Shown here in pieces: positions 18,597 through 26,428 of a stretch of 64,000 nucleotides of DNA. Each line of letters begins with the position of its first letter. Within the stretch, counting starts at the first letter, position 1. Position numbers and translations under genes: made by a program. Origin of the DNA: Marivivens niveibacter (GTDB taxonomy: Bacteria; Pseudomonadota; Alphaproteobacteria; Rhodobacterales; Rhodobacteraceae); contig NZ_MSPP01000001.1 in assembly GCF_002150005.2 (NCBI RefSeq), positions 1,054,001-1,118,000 on the forward strand, given 5' to 3'. The notes beneath the pieces were generated by a model. That model ran no database searches. It saw only the letters and a program-made list of their open reading frames with translations, and was not told where the DNA came from.

Positions 18597-19655
18597 ATGA
18601 CCCGCACTATCGTTGAATCGGCGACAAAAACCGCCATCATCGGCTTTGACCAACCATTCTGTGTCATCGGCGAACGCATCAACCCGACCGGCCGCAAAAA
18701 GCTAGCTGCCGAACTAGAGGCTGGCGATTTTTCCACCGTTGAATCTGACGCTTTGGCGCAGGTCGCGGCGGGCGCAAATATTTTGGATATCAATGCGGGC
18801 GTGGTTTACAATTCGAACCCGAACCCGAATGAAACCGAACCACCCCTTATGGTGAAAATGATCGAACTGGTTCAGGGTCTGACCGATACGCCAATCTGCA
18901 TCGACAGTTCCGTTCCCGCGGCGCTAGAGGCTGGCCTGCAAGTCGCCAAAGGCCGCCCACTGCTGAATTCGGTCACCGGCGAAGAGGAGCGTCTGGAATT
19001 TGTGCTACCTCTGGTCAAAAAATACAACGTTCCTGTGGTTGCGATTTCCAACGATGACACTGGCATTTCCGAAGACCCCGATGTCCGCTTCGCCGTGGCA
19101 AAGAAAATCGTCGAACGCGCGGCCGATTTCGGCATCCCTGCGCATGACATCGTCGTTGACCCACTGGTCATGCCTATCGGCGCCATGGCGACTGCTGGTC
19201 AGCAAGTGTTCACTCTGGTCCGTCGTCTACGCGAAGAACTGGGCGTTAATACCACTTGCGGCGCATCGAATGTTTCGTTCGGCCTGCCAAACCGTCACGG
19301 CATCAACAACGCGTTCCTCCCAATGGCGATGGGTGCTGGCATGACCTCGGCAATTATGAACCCATGCGCGCTGCCCGTCGGTCCCAAAAAGATCGAAGAG
19401 AAAAAGGCAGAACTGGCCGCCGCTGGTATCATCGTGCCTGACGATATTGATCTGGAAACCTTCTGCAAGATCACTGGCCTTGGATCGACCAAATCGCGCC
19501 CAGGCAAAGAAATGGAAGCGATCCGCGCAGCGAACCTGTTGACGAATAACGACCCTCATGGTGGCGATTGGATTTCATTCAACAAACCACCCTCTGCAGA
19601 TGGCGAAGCTGCTGGCGGAACAGGCCGCCGCCGTGGTGGCCGCCGCCGCGGGTAA
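18597..19655 (+). CDS. Methyltetrahydrofolate:corrinoid methyltransferase (MeTr/MtrH-like, pterin-binding)
   Basis: A 352-residue pterin-binding TIM barrel related to dihydropteroate synthase and to AcsE/MtgA-type methyltransferases. Motifs: FCVIGERINPTGRKKLAAEL, ANILDINAGVVYNSNP, TPICIDSSVPAALEAGL, PLLNSVTGEEERL, VVAISNDDTGISED, and NVSFGLPNRHGINNAF. Such enzymes move a methyl group between a corrinoid protein and tetrahydrofolate. Residues about 340-352 form a low-complexity tail, GGTGRRRGGRRRG. A similar tail ends the RACo-like protein at 39560-41593. The corrinoid protein and the substrate methyltransferase that should feed it are not in the window. It starts 9 bases after the MetF-like stop. 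Confidence 0.88.
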   Translation: MTRTIVESATKTAIIGFDQPFCVIGERINPTGRKKLAAELEAGDFSTVESDALAQVAAGANILDINAGVVYNSNPNPNETEPPLMVKMIELVQGLTDTPICIDSSVPAALEAGLQVAKGRPLLNSVTGEEERLEFVLPLVKKYNVPVVAISNDDTGISEDPDVRFAVAKKIVERAADFGIPAHDIVVDPLVMPIGAMATAGQQVFTLVRRLREELGVNTTCGASNVSFGLPNRHGINNAFLPMAMGAGMTSAIMNPCALPVGPKKIEEKKAELAAAGIIVPDDIDLETFCKITGLGSTKSRPGKEMEAIRAANLLTNNDPHGGDWISFNKPPSADGEAAGGTGRRRGGRRRG

Positions 19656-19663
19656 CGAAAACG

Positions 19664-19690
19664 CCCCCAAGGTTCGCCTTGGGGGTTTTT
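19664..19690 (+). terminator. Rho-independent terminator of the C1 operon
   Basis: CCCCCAAGG-TTCG-CCTTGGGGG, a perfect 9-bp stem with a stable tetraloop, followed by TTTTT. The convergent racemase gene ends 3 bases later. Confidence 0.95.
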
Positions 19691-19692
19691 AA

Positions 19693-20343
19693 TTAGCCCA
19701 TCGCCACAGCCGCGCGTGCCAGATGCGCAGCGGCGACAACGCCATCAACCAACATCACACCGCTGCGTTGCGCCAAATCTTCGCGCATATAGGCCATGCC
19801 AGCACAGCCCAGAACCACGCTATCCACGCGATCCTCTTGGGCGGCTTTGCGGATGCTGTTGATCAGTTTTTGACGCGTCTCTTCGCTGCCTTCGTCGATG
19901 GTTAGAACAGGCAGATTGCTAGCGCGGACCTTTGCACAGGCGTTTGCATATCCCATTTCAACGATATTTCCTTGGATCACGGGGATCGAAACGGGCAAAG
20001 ACGTCACGACCGAAAATCGCGCCCCCAGCAACCCCGCCATAACGTAGGCCGCCTGTCCGATGCCGATCACGGGTTTCGGACAAAGCGCGCGTGCTGGTGC
20101 AAGTCCGGTATCATCGAAACACGCGATCACAATCGCATCCGCGCCATCAATAACCGCCTGATCTAACAAAGCCAGAACACCTGGAACAGCGGCATCGCCG
20201 TCCTCTGGCCCCTGAATGGCAGCGGGACCGTTCGCGTTTGTGTACCCCAACACCTGAATATCGGGGACAGCGTCCGAAACGACCCGAACGACGCTATCGG
20301 TCATCGCTTGGGTCGCGTTGGGATTGATATAGGCCAGCTTCAT
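19693..20343 (-). CDS. Aspartate/glutamate/hydantoin racemase family protein
   Basis: A 216-residue protein with the two-cysteine layout of Asp/Glu and hydantoin racemases: DAIVIACFDDTGLAPAR (first Cys) and DSVVLGCAGMAYMRED (second Cys). The N-terminal YINPNATQAMTDS is the usual HyuE-like opening. It acts on a cytoplasmic substrate that cannot be specified; amino acid, hydantoin, maleate or arylmalonate chemistry are all known in the superfamily. Its start shares one base with the stop of the preceding ABC permease (TAATG), so it belongs to that operon and probably acts on the imported compound. Confidence 0.85.
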   Translation of the reverse strand: MKLAYINPNATQAMTDSVVRVVSDAVPDIQVLGYTNANGPAAIQGPEDGDAAVPGVLALLDQAVIDGADAIVIACFDDTGLAPARALCPKPVIGIGQAAYVMAGLLGARFSVVTSLPVSIPVIQGNIVEMGYANACAKVRASNLPVLTIDEGSEETRQKLINSIRKAAQEDRVDSVVLGCAGMAYMREDLAQRSGVMLVDGVVAAAHLARAAVAMG

Positions 20344-21179
20344 TACAGTGCCTTGCCCGCGTCAGACCCCAACCGTGCACGGCGTCTATTCATCACCCAA
20401 ACTGATAATAGAAAAGCTATAATTATCAATAATGAAAATGCTGTAGTTAAAGTTCCCAGTGCATAAATCACGGGTGTGGTGACGTTCGTCGTCATGCCGA
20501 ACACCTCTAGCGGTAAGGTGTTATAGCTGCCCGCTGTTAGCAGCGTTCGCGCGAATTCATCGTAGGATAATGTAAACCCGAATAGCGCCACACCAATGAG
20601 CGATGGCGCAATAATCGGCAGAACGACAAATCGTATGGTCTGCCATGCGGTTGCGCCTTGGTCGCGGGCGGCTTCTTCGTAACTTTTGTCGAAACGGTTA
20701 AACACTGCGAACATGATCAAGAGGCCAAACGGTAGTGTCCAAGTCAGCTGCGATCCAAACCCCGACGTGGCCCAATGCACCTTTAGTCCCAGTTGGTTAA
20801 AAATCAGGCCAACGCCCAAGGATATCAGGATCGAGGGGATCACAAGCGATGTGATCGCTGCGTAAAATAAGATGCCTGAGCCTTTGAAATTCTTACGAAA
20901 AGCCAGTCCAGCCATGACCGAAACAACCACGGTCGTCACCATAACCATAAGGCCCAGAACCAAGGACCTGCGGAACGCGCCCCAGATATCGCCAACGGCT
21001 TGTTCCTGAAACAGATCGCGGAACCAATATGTCGATACACCGTTCATGGGGAATGTCAGGCCGCCTTCGCGACCTTGAAAACTCAGGATACCGATTGTGA
21101 CGGTCGGGCCGTACAAGAACAGCACGAAAAGCGCGAAAAATGCCGCAAGGAAATAAAAGCTGGTTGGTCTTTTTTCCAT
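20343..21179 (-). CDS. ABC transporter permease, PotC-like
   Basis: A 278-residue permease with six predicted transmembrane helices. The coupling EAA-type loop reads YEEAARDQGATAWQTIRFVV, followed by LPIIAPSLIGVALFGFTLSYDEFARTLL, typical of PotC/PhnV-type subunits of polyamine and opine importers. It pairs with the permease encoded just upstream, with 2 bases between them. A short basic C-terminus (MNRRRARLGSD) ends the protein in the cytoplasm. Confidence 0.9.
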   Translation of the reverse strand: MEKRPTSFYFLAAFFALFVLFLYGPTVTIGILSFQGREGGLTFPMNGVSTYWFRDLFQEQAVGDIWGAFRRSLVLGLMVMVTTVVVSVMAGLAFRKNFKGSGILFYAAITSLVIPSILISLGVGLIFNQLGLKVHWATSGFGSQLTWTLPFGLLIMFAVFNRFDKSYEEAARDQGATAWQTIRFVVLPIIAPSLIGVALFGFTLSYDEFARTLLTAGSYNTLPLEVFGMTTNVTTPVIYALGTLTTAFSLLIIIAFLLSVWVMNRRRARLGSDAGKAL

Positions 21180-21181
21180 GG

Positions 21182-22030
21182 TTACAACTCCTTACGGATG
21201 TTAACGAAACGCAGCATGATGCCGATCACGATTAGAACGGTGCACAGCAGAACCACCGCCGTCGCCGCAGCAGAGGGATATTGCAGCAGGCCGATGTCGT
21301 TTGAAATCAGGCGGCCGACGTTCGCGCTCTGACTGCCGGACATGAACCGCACGGTGATGAAATCGCCCATGACCAAGGTCACCACGAAAATCGTGCCGAT
21401 CATGATCCCTGGTTTGGTCAGCGGAATGATAACATTGACCAGCGTTTGGAAGCCCGAAGCACCCGCGTCGCGCGCTGCCTCTAGCAACGAATGGTCAATA
21501 CGCATCATCGTGTTGAAAATCGGTACGACCATGAACAGCGTGTATAGGTGGACAAAGGCAAGGATCACCGCGAAATCGGAATACAGCAGCCATTCAAGCG
21601 GCTGATCAATAACGCCCCAGCTGATCAATGTTTGGTTAGCAATTCCATTACGGCCCAGAAACGGGATCCAGCTGATCATGCGGATGATGTTCGACGTCCA
21701 AAACGGGATCGTGCAGACCAGAAATAGCGCAATCTGCCATGTTAGGCTGCGCACGTGGAAGGCAAGGAAATAGGCCACCGTGAACCCAATGGTCAGGGTC
21801 AGCACCCATACGATCGCGGCATATTTGAAGGTCGCAAAAAAGACTTTCCAGACGACTTTGGACCCGAACAAGAATGCGTAGTTGTCGAATTGGAAATCTG
21901 GATAAATCGAATATTCGGTGGCGCCCCAGAAACTGACGATAACGATCATGATGATCGGCGCGACCAGAAAGCCCAACAGGATAAGGGCCAGCGGCGCGGC
22001 CTGTAGCCAACCGATGAAATTGCGTGTCAT
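21182..22030 (-). CDS. ABC transporter permease, PotB-like
   Basis: A 282-residue permease. After an N-terminal helix (WLQAAPLALILLGFLVAPII) it has a periplasmic segment, then the core with the coupling loop LLEAARDAGASGFQTLVNVI and PLTKPGIMIGTIFVV. This is the PotB-type subunit of a polyamine/opine-class importer. The ATG at 22030 is preferred; the longer in-frame extension to 22225 lies inside the binding-protein gene in another frame and is not conserved. Partner of the PotC-like permease downstream. Confidence 0.9.
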   Translation of the reverse strand: MTRNFIGWLQAAPLALILLGFLVAPIIMIVIVSFWGATEYSIYPDFQFDNYAFLFGSKVVWKVFFATFKYAAIVWVLTLTIGFTVAYFLAFHVRSLTWQIALFLVCTIPFWTSNIIRMISWIPFLGRNGIANQTLISWGVIDQPLEWLLYSDFAVILAFVHLYTLFMVVPIFNTMMRIDHSLLEAARDAGASGFQTLVNVIIPLTKPGIMIGTIFVVTLVMGDFITVRFMSGSQSANVGRLISNDIGLLQYPSAAATAVVLLCTVLIVIGIMLRFVNIRKEL

Positions 22031-22085
22031 AGGGCACCCATAAATTGTGGGTGTCGGGGCACGACATGCGCCCCGACGATTGGGA

Positions 22086-23351
22086 TTAAGCGGCGATAAA
22101 TTCGTTCCACTTGCGAACCATGTACTGGTTCTCGTCCATGACGGCGTTCCAACAGGCCACGCGGCCCATGCGTTCTTCGAACGAACCGCCATCGCGGGTT
22201 TCGCCAGCCGCGGCCAGAACATCACCCGTTGGCGATGTGATATCGCCGGTGGCTTCTTTGCCTTCGAACCAATAGCCCCATTCGTTTTCGGACATGTAGT
22301 CTTTGGACGTTTCAGGCACGGCCGAATAATAGCCCTGACGCATTAGATAACCGCCGACCCAGCCGGACAGATACCAGTTGATGTATTCATAGGCTGCGTC
22401 CAGCTCCATGCCCGACAGGTTGGCCGACAGACCCAGACCACCGCCCCACGAACGGTAGCCTTCTTTTAGCGGCTGGTAGACGCATGGGATGCCGCGTGAT
22501 TTCACAGCGGTGATTGCAGGCGACCACATGGATTGGATCACAACTTCGCCCGAGGCCATCAAGTTCACGGATTCATCGAATGTTTTCCAGAACGCGCGGA
22601 ATTGGCCGTTTTGTTTTGCCTCGGTAAAGATCGCGAATGTGGCGTCGATCTCTTCTTTGGTCATGTTGCCTTTGTCGCCGTACTGGATTTCGCCCATGGC
22701 TTCGCAGACCATGGCCATATCCATGATACCAATTGAGGAGATATCCAAGATCGACGCTTTGCCTTTGAATTCAGGGTTCAGCAGTTCGGTCCAGCTTTCG
22801 ATTGGGCGGCCAATTAGGTCTGGACGAATACCCAGCGTATCAGCGTTGTAGATGGTCGGGATCAGGGTCATCCAACCGGTTTCATTGTCAGCAAAGCTGG
22901 TGCCGCCTGGGCCATCAACGAAACCGACGGTATGCGGCGCGGTGCCTTGGGCGATTGTGCTTTCGGGTGTCAGTTTACCGTTGCGGAAAATGCCGACGAT
23001 TTTGTCGTAGTTGGCAATTTTCGATGTATCCATGGCTTGCAGGTTGCCGGTTGGCCATACCTTTTTACAGATCCAATATTCGATATCCGCGATGTCAAAG
23101 CTGTCAGGCTGGGTCGCTGCACGCTGGGTCACGCTATCGGAATCCAACGCGGTCATTTCAAGGGTGAAACCCAGATCCTCTTTGACCTTGGTTGCGACGT
23201 CGTTCAGGTTCGAAACGCCGGTGCCGAACTGGCGCAAGGTGATGTCTTTGATTTCTTGGGCCCAGATCATTGGTGCGGGCAAAGCAGAAGCAGCAGCGGC
23301 AGCAGCGCCACCTTTCAAAATAGCACGACGGCTATAACGCATTTTAGACAT
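22086..23351 (-). CDS. Extracellular solute-binding protein, Tat-exported, PotD-like
   Basis: A 421-residue periplasmic binding protein. The N-terminus carries a twin-arginine motif (YSRRAILKGG) before an Ala-rich hydrophobic stretch ending ALPAPMIWAQE, so export by the Tat pathway is likely. The mature part has the family-1 bacterial solute-binding layout of PotD/PotF/Fe-type proteins (DIADIEYWICKKVWPTGNLQ; PDLIGRPIESWTELLNPEFKG). The ligand cannot be named: the genes around it fit polyamine, opine or amino-acid-derived compounds. A second methionine four codons in is an alternative start. Confidence 0.88.
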   Translation of the reverse strand: MSKMRYSRRAILKGGAAAAAASALPAPMIWAQEIKDITLRQFGTGVSNLNDVATKVKEDLGFTLEMTALDSDSVTQRAATQPDSFDIADIEYWICKKVWPTGNLQAMDTSKIANYDKIVGIFRNGKLTPESTIAQGTAPHTVGFVDGPGGTSFADNETGWMTLIPTIYNADTLGIRPDLIGRPIESWTELLNPEFKGKASILDISSIGIMDMAMVCEAMGEIQYGDKGNMTKEEIDATFAIFTEAKQNGQFRAFWKTFDESVNLMASGEVVIQSMWSPAITAVKSRGIPCVYQPLKEGYRSWGGGLGLSANLSGMELDAAYEYINWYLSGWVGGYLMRQGYYSAVPETSKDYMSENEWGYWFEGKEATGDITSPTGDVLAAAGETRDGGSFEERMGRVACWNAVMDENQYMVRKWNEFIAA

Positions 23352-23381
23352 ATCAATGTTCCCTGTTGAAATGAGAGGAGG

Positions 23382-24356
23382 TTAAGATTGGAGGCGGTGT
23401 AGCCGCCCCTCGTCCCAAGCAAGCTTCACAGCATCGCCTGGATTTTTTGGTGATTGGAAAAACGTGGCTTCGGGTACTAATGCCAGCACCTCTTCGCCGG
23501 CGGTGGTCGCTGTGGTCAGCGCCACATGACCGCCCTGATATTCCACGGCAGTCACTGTAGCGGGCAATCCTGTGTCAGACAGTTCAACCGCGTCAGCCCG
23601 CAAAGCAACCTTGCCACCGTCGAACGTGATCACGTTATGACCGCCCATAAATTTGGCCACAAATTCGGTTTTGGGGGCGGCCCATACGTCCCTTGCCGCC
23701 CCCGACTGTTCGATGACCGAATTATTCATAACGACCAGTTCATCACCGAGCGCGAGCGCTTCGTCCTGACCATGGGTGACGTGAATAAACGTAATACCCA
23801 ATTCGCGCTGAAGGCGCTTTAGTTCGGTCCGCATTTTGATGCGCAAAAACGGGTCAAGTGCCGACAATGGCTCATCCAGCAACAACACCTTTGGCTGTGT
23901 CACCAACGCGCGGGCCAAAGCGACACGTTGCTGTTGGCCGCCAGACAGTTGCGCAGGAAAACGGTCGGCATATTGGGTCATATCGACCAATTCCAACATT
24001 TCGTTCGCTTTTGCGTGACGCGCTTGTTTGTCGACGCCTTTCATCCGCAAGGAAAACGCAACGTTGTCGCGAACATTCAGGTGCGGAAACAATGCATAGC
24101 TTTGAAACATCATGGCCGTGCCGCGTTTTGCCGGCGGCAAGTATGACACATCAAACCCATCCAGAACGACCGAACCATCCGTCACGGATTCATGGCCCGC
24201 GATCATCCGCAAAGTCGATGATTTACCGCACCCCGAAGGCCCAAGTAAGCAAACATAACTACCTGCTTTGAATTGGTAATTGATGCTGTCTACGGCGAGT
24301 GTATCTCCGTATTTTTTGGTTAGGTTAACCAGTTCGAGATCGTATCCAGCGCCCAT
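23382..24356 (-). CDS. ABC transporter ATP-binding protein, PotA-like
   Basis: A 324-residue ATPase and the first gene of the operon. Walker A is GPSGCGKSS (about residues 39-47), the Q-loop MMFQSYALFPHLNVRDNVAF, the signature LSGGQQQRVALARAL, and Walker B VLLLDEPLSALDP. A C-terminal TOBE domain (about 235-324) is typical of PotA/CysA-type subunits. The ATG at 24356 has GGAG 6 bases upstream; the in-frame GTG at 24362 overlaps that site. It is divergent from a GntR regulator with a palindromic site between them. Confidence 0.9.
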   Translation of the reverse strand: MGAGYDLELVNLTKKYGDTLAVDSINYQFKAGSYVCLLGPSGCGKSSTLRMIAGHESVTDGSVVLDGFDVSYLPPAKRGTAMMFQSYALFPHLNVRDNVAFSLRMKGVDKQARHAKANEMLELVDMTQYADRFPAQLSGGQQQRVALARALVTQPKVLLLDEPLSALDPFLRIKMRTELKRLQRELGITFIHVTHGQDEALALGDELVVMNNSVIEQSGAARDVWAAPKTEFVAKFMGGHNVITFDGGKVALRADAVELSDTGLPATVTAVEYQGGHVALTTATTAGEEVLALVPEATFFQSPKNPGDAVKLAWDEGRLHRLQS

Positions 24357-24521
24357 TTCCACTCCGCTTCGGCCTAGGCCATTTCACGTTTCCGATGGGA
24401 TGACCTCAGCCGATTCCGATGGCTCTGCGCTATCTTTTCCGATTGGTAAAACCACCAAAAACTCGCCCTGCCCGATTTTTTGGCAAAGTTTTTTGACGAT
24501 GTATCAAAAACTGTGCGCAAA

Positions 24522-24533
24522 ATTGTATACAAT
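24522..24533. promoter_or_regulatory. Palindromic operator, probable GntR (FCD) site
   Basis: ATTGTATACAAT is a perfect 12-bp palindrome in the AT-rich intergenic region, 80 bases upstream of the gntR-type gene and 165 upstream of the ABC operon. FCD-type GntR regulators often bind TTGTATACAA-like sites, so this is probably the regulator's own operator. Confidence 0.65.
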
Positions 24534-24612
24534 CTTGAAAACAATAAAGCGACCCGTTTTGAAAATTGCGCTTTGCCGTCGAATTCATCATGTTGAATAC
24601 AAAGGAACGATG

Positions 24613-25299
24613 ATGACCCAGTTACAAACAATGCCCGTGACCGCTGATAGCCTGTTTGAACAGCTGGAATTGGCGATTCACGAACACCGCATCGCACCGG
24701 GCACCAAATTGGGCGAAGACGAAATTGGCGAAATTTACGGGGTCAGCCGCACAACCGTCCGCGCGGCGCTGCAATCCCTGTCCCATGAACGGTTGGTTGA
24801 ACTGAAACGGAACAAAGGCGCGTTCGTCGCCCAGCCATCCATCAAAGAAGCCCGCGAAGTATTCGAGGCTCGTTCGCTGTTGGAACCGCGCACCGCCCAT
24901 TCTGCTGCACTACGTATGACGGATGAACATATCGAAAACCTACAGCGCCATATCGACGCCGAACATGATGCATTGCATTCTGGCGATAATGGCCGTGCTC
25001 TGTACCTATCGGGAAAATTCCACATAGAAATTGCGCAAATCGCAGATCAAGAAACGATTGCCGCCTTTATCAAACAGCTGATTTCGCGGTCGTCACTGAT
25101 TATCGCGCTCTACTGGCAACGGCGATCTGCGCTATGTGAAAGCAATGCCCACCATGCCCTCATGTCCGCCTTTGCCGACCGCGATGGTGACCGCGCCCAA
25201 GAGTTGATGAAAAGCCATTTGGTGGATCTGATCACATCGCTGGATTTGCGCAATATTGAATCGTCCCCCTCATCTCTGCGGGACGCGCTAACGAGATAA
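24613..25299 (+). CDS. GntR-family transcriptional regulator, FCD type
   Basis: A 228-residue regulator. The winged helix covers about residues 8-72 (LFEQLELAIHEHRIAPGTKL, then DEIGEIYGVSRTTVRAALQS and RNKGAFVAQPS). The all-helical FCD ligand domain follows (VFEARSLLEPRTAHSAAL; FHIEIAQIADQETIAAFIKQ; HHALMSAFADRDGDRAQELM), with the Asp/His residues that bind a metal and a carboxylate ligand in this family. AAGGA is 6 bases before the ATG at 24613; an adjacent ATG at 24610 is too close. It probably represses the divergent PotABCD-like operon. Confidence 0.9.
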   Translation: MTQLQTMPVTADSLFEQLELAIHEHRIAPGTKLGEDEIGEIYGVSRTTVRAALQSLSHERLVELKRNKGAFVAQPSIKEAREVFEARSLLEPRTAHSAALRMTDEHIENLQRHIDAEHDALHSGDNGRALYLSGKFHIEIAQIADQETIAAFIKQLISRSSLIIALYWQRRSALCESNAHHALMSAFADRDGDRAQELMKSHLVDLITSLDLRNIESSPSSLRDALTR

Positions 25300-25301
25300 A
25301 A

Positions 25302-25330
25302 AACGGGCCCACAAGGGCCCGTTCGTTTTA
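25302..25330. terminator. Bidirectional terminator between gntR and aglK
   Basis: AACGGGCCC-ACAA-GGGCCCGTT, a perfect 9-bp stem. It is followed by CGTTTTA on the plus strand and by TTTTATC on the minus strand, so it serves both convergent genes. Confidence 0.85.
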
Positions 25331-26416
25331 GCGATAATATAGCGATTGTCCGTTGTGGAAGATCTGTACCTTGGCAGGATCAGCCGTCAAAGACACCGAG
25401 GACCCACGAATATCGCGATGGATACCGGGCAATTTCGCAATTACCGGTTCGTTGTCACCCACTGGGGTAAAATACAGCAACGTAACTTCGCCCAAGGCTT
25501 CGGTAATGTTGACCATTCCAGTGAACAACGGATCGCCATCGGTTTGGATCATGTCTTCGGGGCGGACGCCAATATTGACGCGCAGGCCCATGTCAGCGGC
25601 CTGTGTTGGCACCGCCGAAATCGCAGTGCCGCCGGTGTCCAATTTTACGGTGGTCTGTGCCCCCGTCCCTACGATCTCACCCGACATTAGGTTCATCGCT
25701 GGCGATCCAATAAACTGCGCAACGAATTCGTTTTCAGGACGTTCATACAGCTCCAGCGGCGTACCGACCTGCGCGATCCCTTTGTTCGCCAAAACCACGA
25801 TACGGCTGGCCAAAGTCATTGCCTCGACCTGATCGTGGGTCACGTAAATCATGGTGGAATCTGGCATCGCCTCTTTCAATTGGGCGATCTCAATCCGGGT
25901 CGCAACGCGCAAAGCAGCATCCAAGTTCGATAGCGGTTCGTCGAACAGATACACCTGTGGGTCACGCACAATCGCGCGGCCGATGGCGACGCGCTGACGC
26001 TGACCACCGGACAGCGCCTTTGGCAGACGATCCAGATAGTCCTCTAGCTGTAGGATTTTAGCGGCCTTATCGATGGCCGCATCAATTTCCGCCTGAGGTT
26101 TCTTTGCGATTTTCATCGCAAAGGCCATATTATCGCGCACCGTCATATGCGGGTACAGCGCATAAGATTGGAACACCATCGCGATACCGCGCTGGGCTGG
26201 CGGGATGTCGTTCACCACAGACCCGCCGATTTCCAGCGTTCCGTCAGTTATCTGTTCCAGACCCGCAATCATGCGAAGCAACGTCGATTTACCGCAGCCC
26301 GAAGGCCCGACAAAAACAACCAGCTCGCCCTGTTTGATATCAAGGTTGATGTTCTTCAGAACTTCAATCTTGCCACCGTATTTCTTGCCGACATCTGTCA
26401 GTTTTAGATCAGCCAT
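25328..26416 (-). CDS. aglK: Alpha-glucoside ABC transporter, ATP-binding protein
   Basis: A 362-residue ATPase of the MalK/UgpC class. Walker A GPSGCGKST is at 37-45, the Q-loop MVFQSYALYPHMTVRDNMAF follows, the signature is LSGGQRQRVAIGRAI, and Walker B is VYLFDEPLSNLDA. The C-terminal third holds the OB/TOBE repeats (FIGSPAMNLMSG; VNIGVRPEDM) typical of sugar importers. It is the last gene of aglE-F-G-A-K, 12 bases after aglA. It may also energise other sugar permeases, as such ATPases are often shared. Confidence 0.92.
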   Translation of the reverse strand: MADLKLTDVGKKYGGKIEVLKNINLDIKQGELVVFVGPSGCGKSTLLRMIAGLEQITDGTLEIGGSVVNDIPPAQRGIAMVFQSYALYPHMTVRDNMAFAMKIAKKPQAEIDAAIDKAAKILQLEDYLDRLPKALSGGQRQRVAIGRAIVRDPQVYLFDEPLSNLDAALRVATRIEIAQLKEAMPDSTMIYVTHDQVEAMTLASRIVVLANKGIAQVGTPLELYERPENEFVAQFIGSPAMNLMSGEIVGTGAQTTVKLDTGGTAISAVPTQAADMGLRVNIGVRPEDMIQTDGDPLFTGMVNITEALGEVTLLYFTPVGDNEPVIAKLPGIHRDIRGSSVSLTADPAKVQIFHNGQSLYYR

Positions 26417-26428
26417 CTGCCCCCTCCA

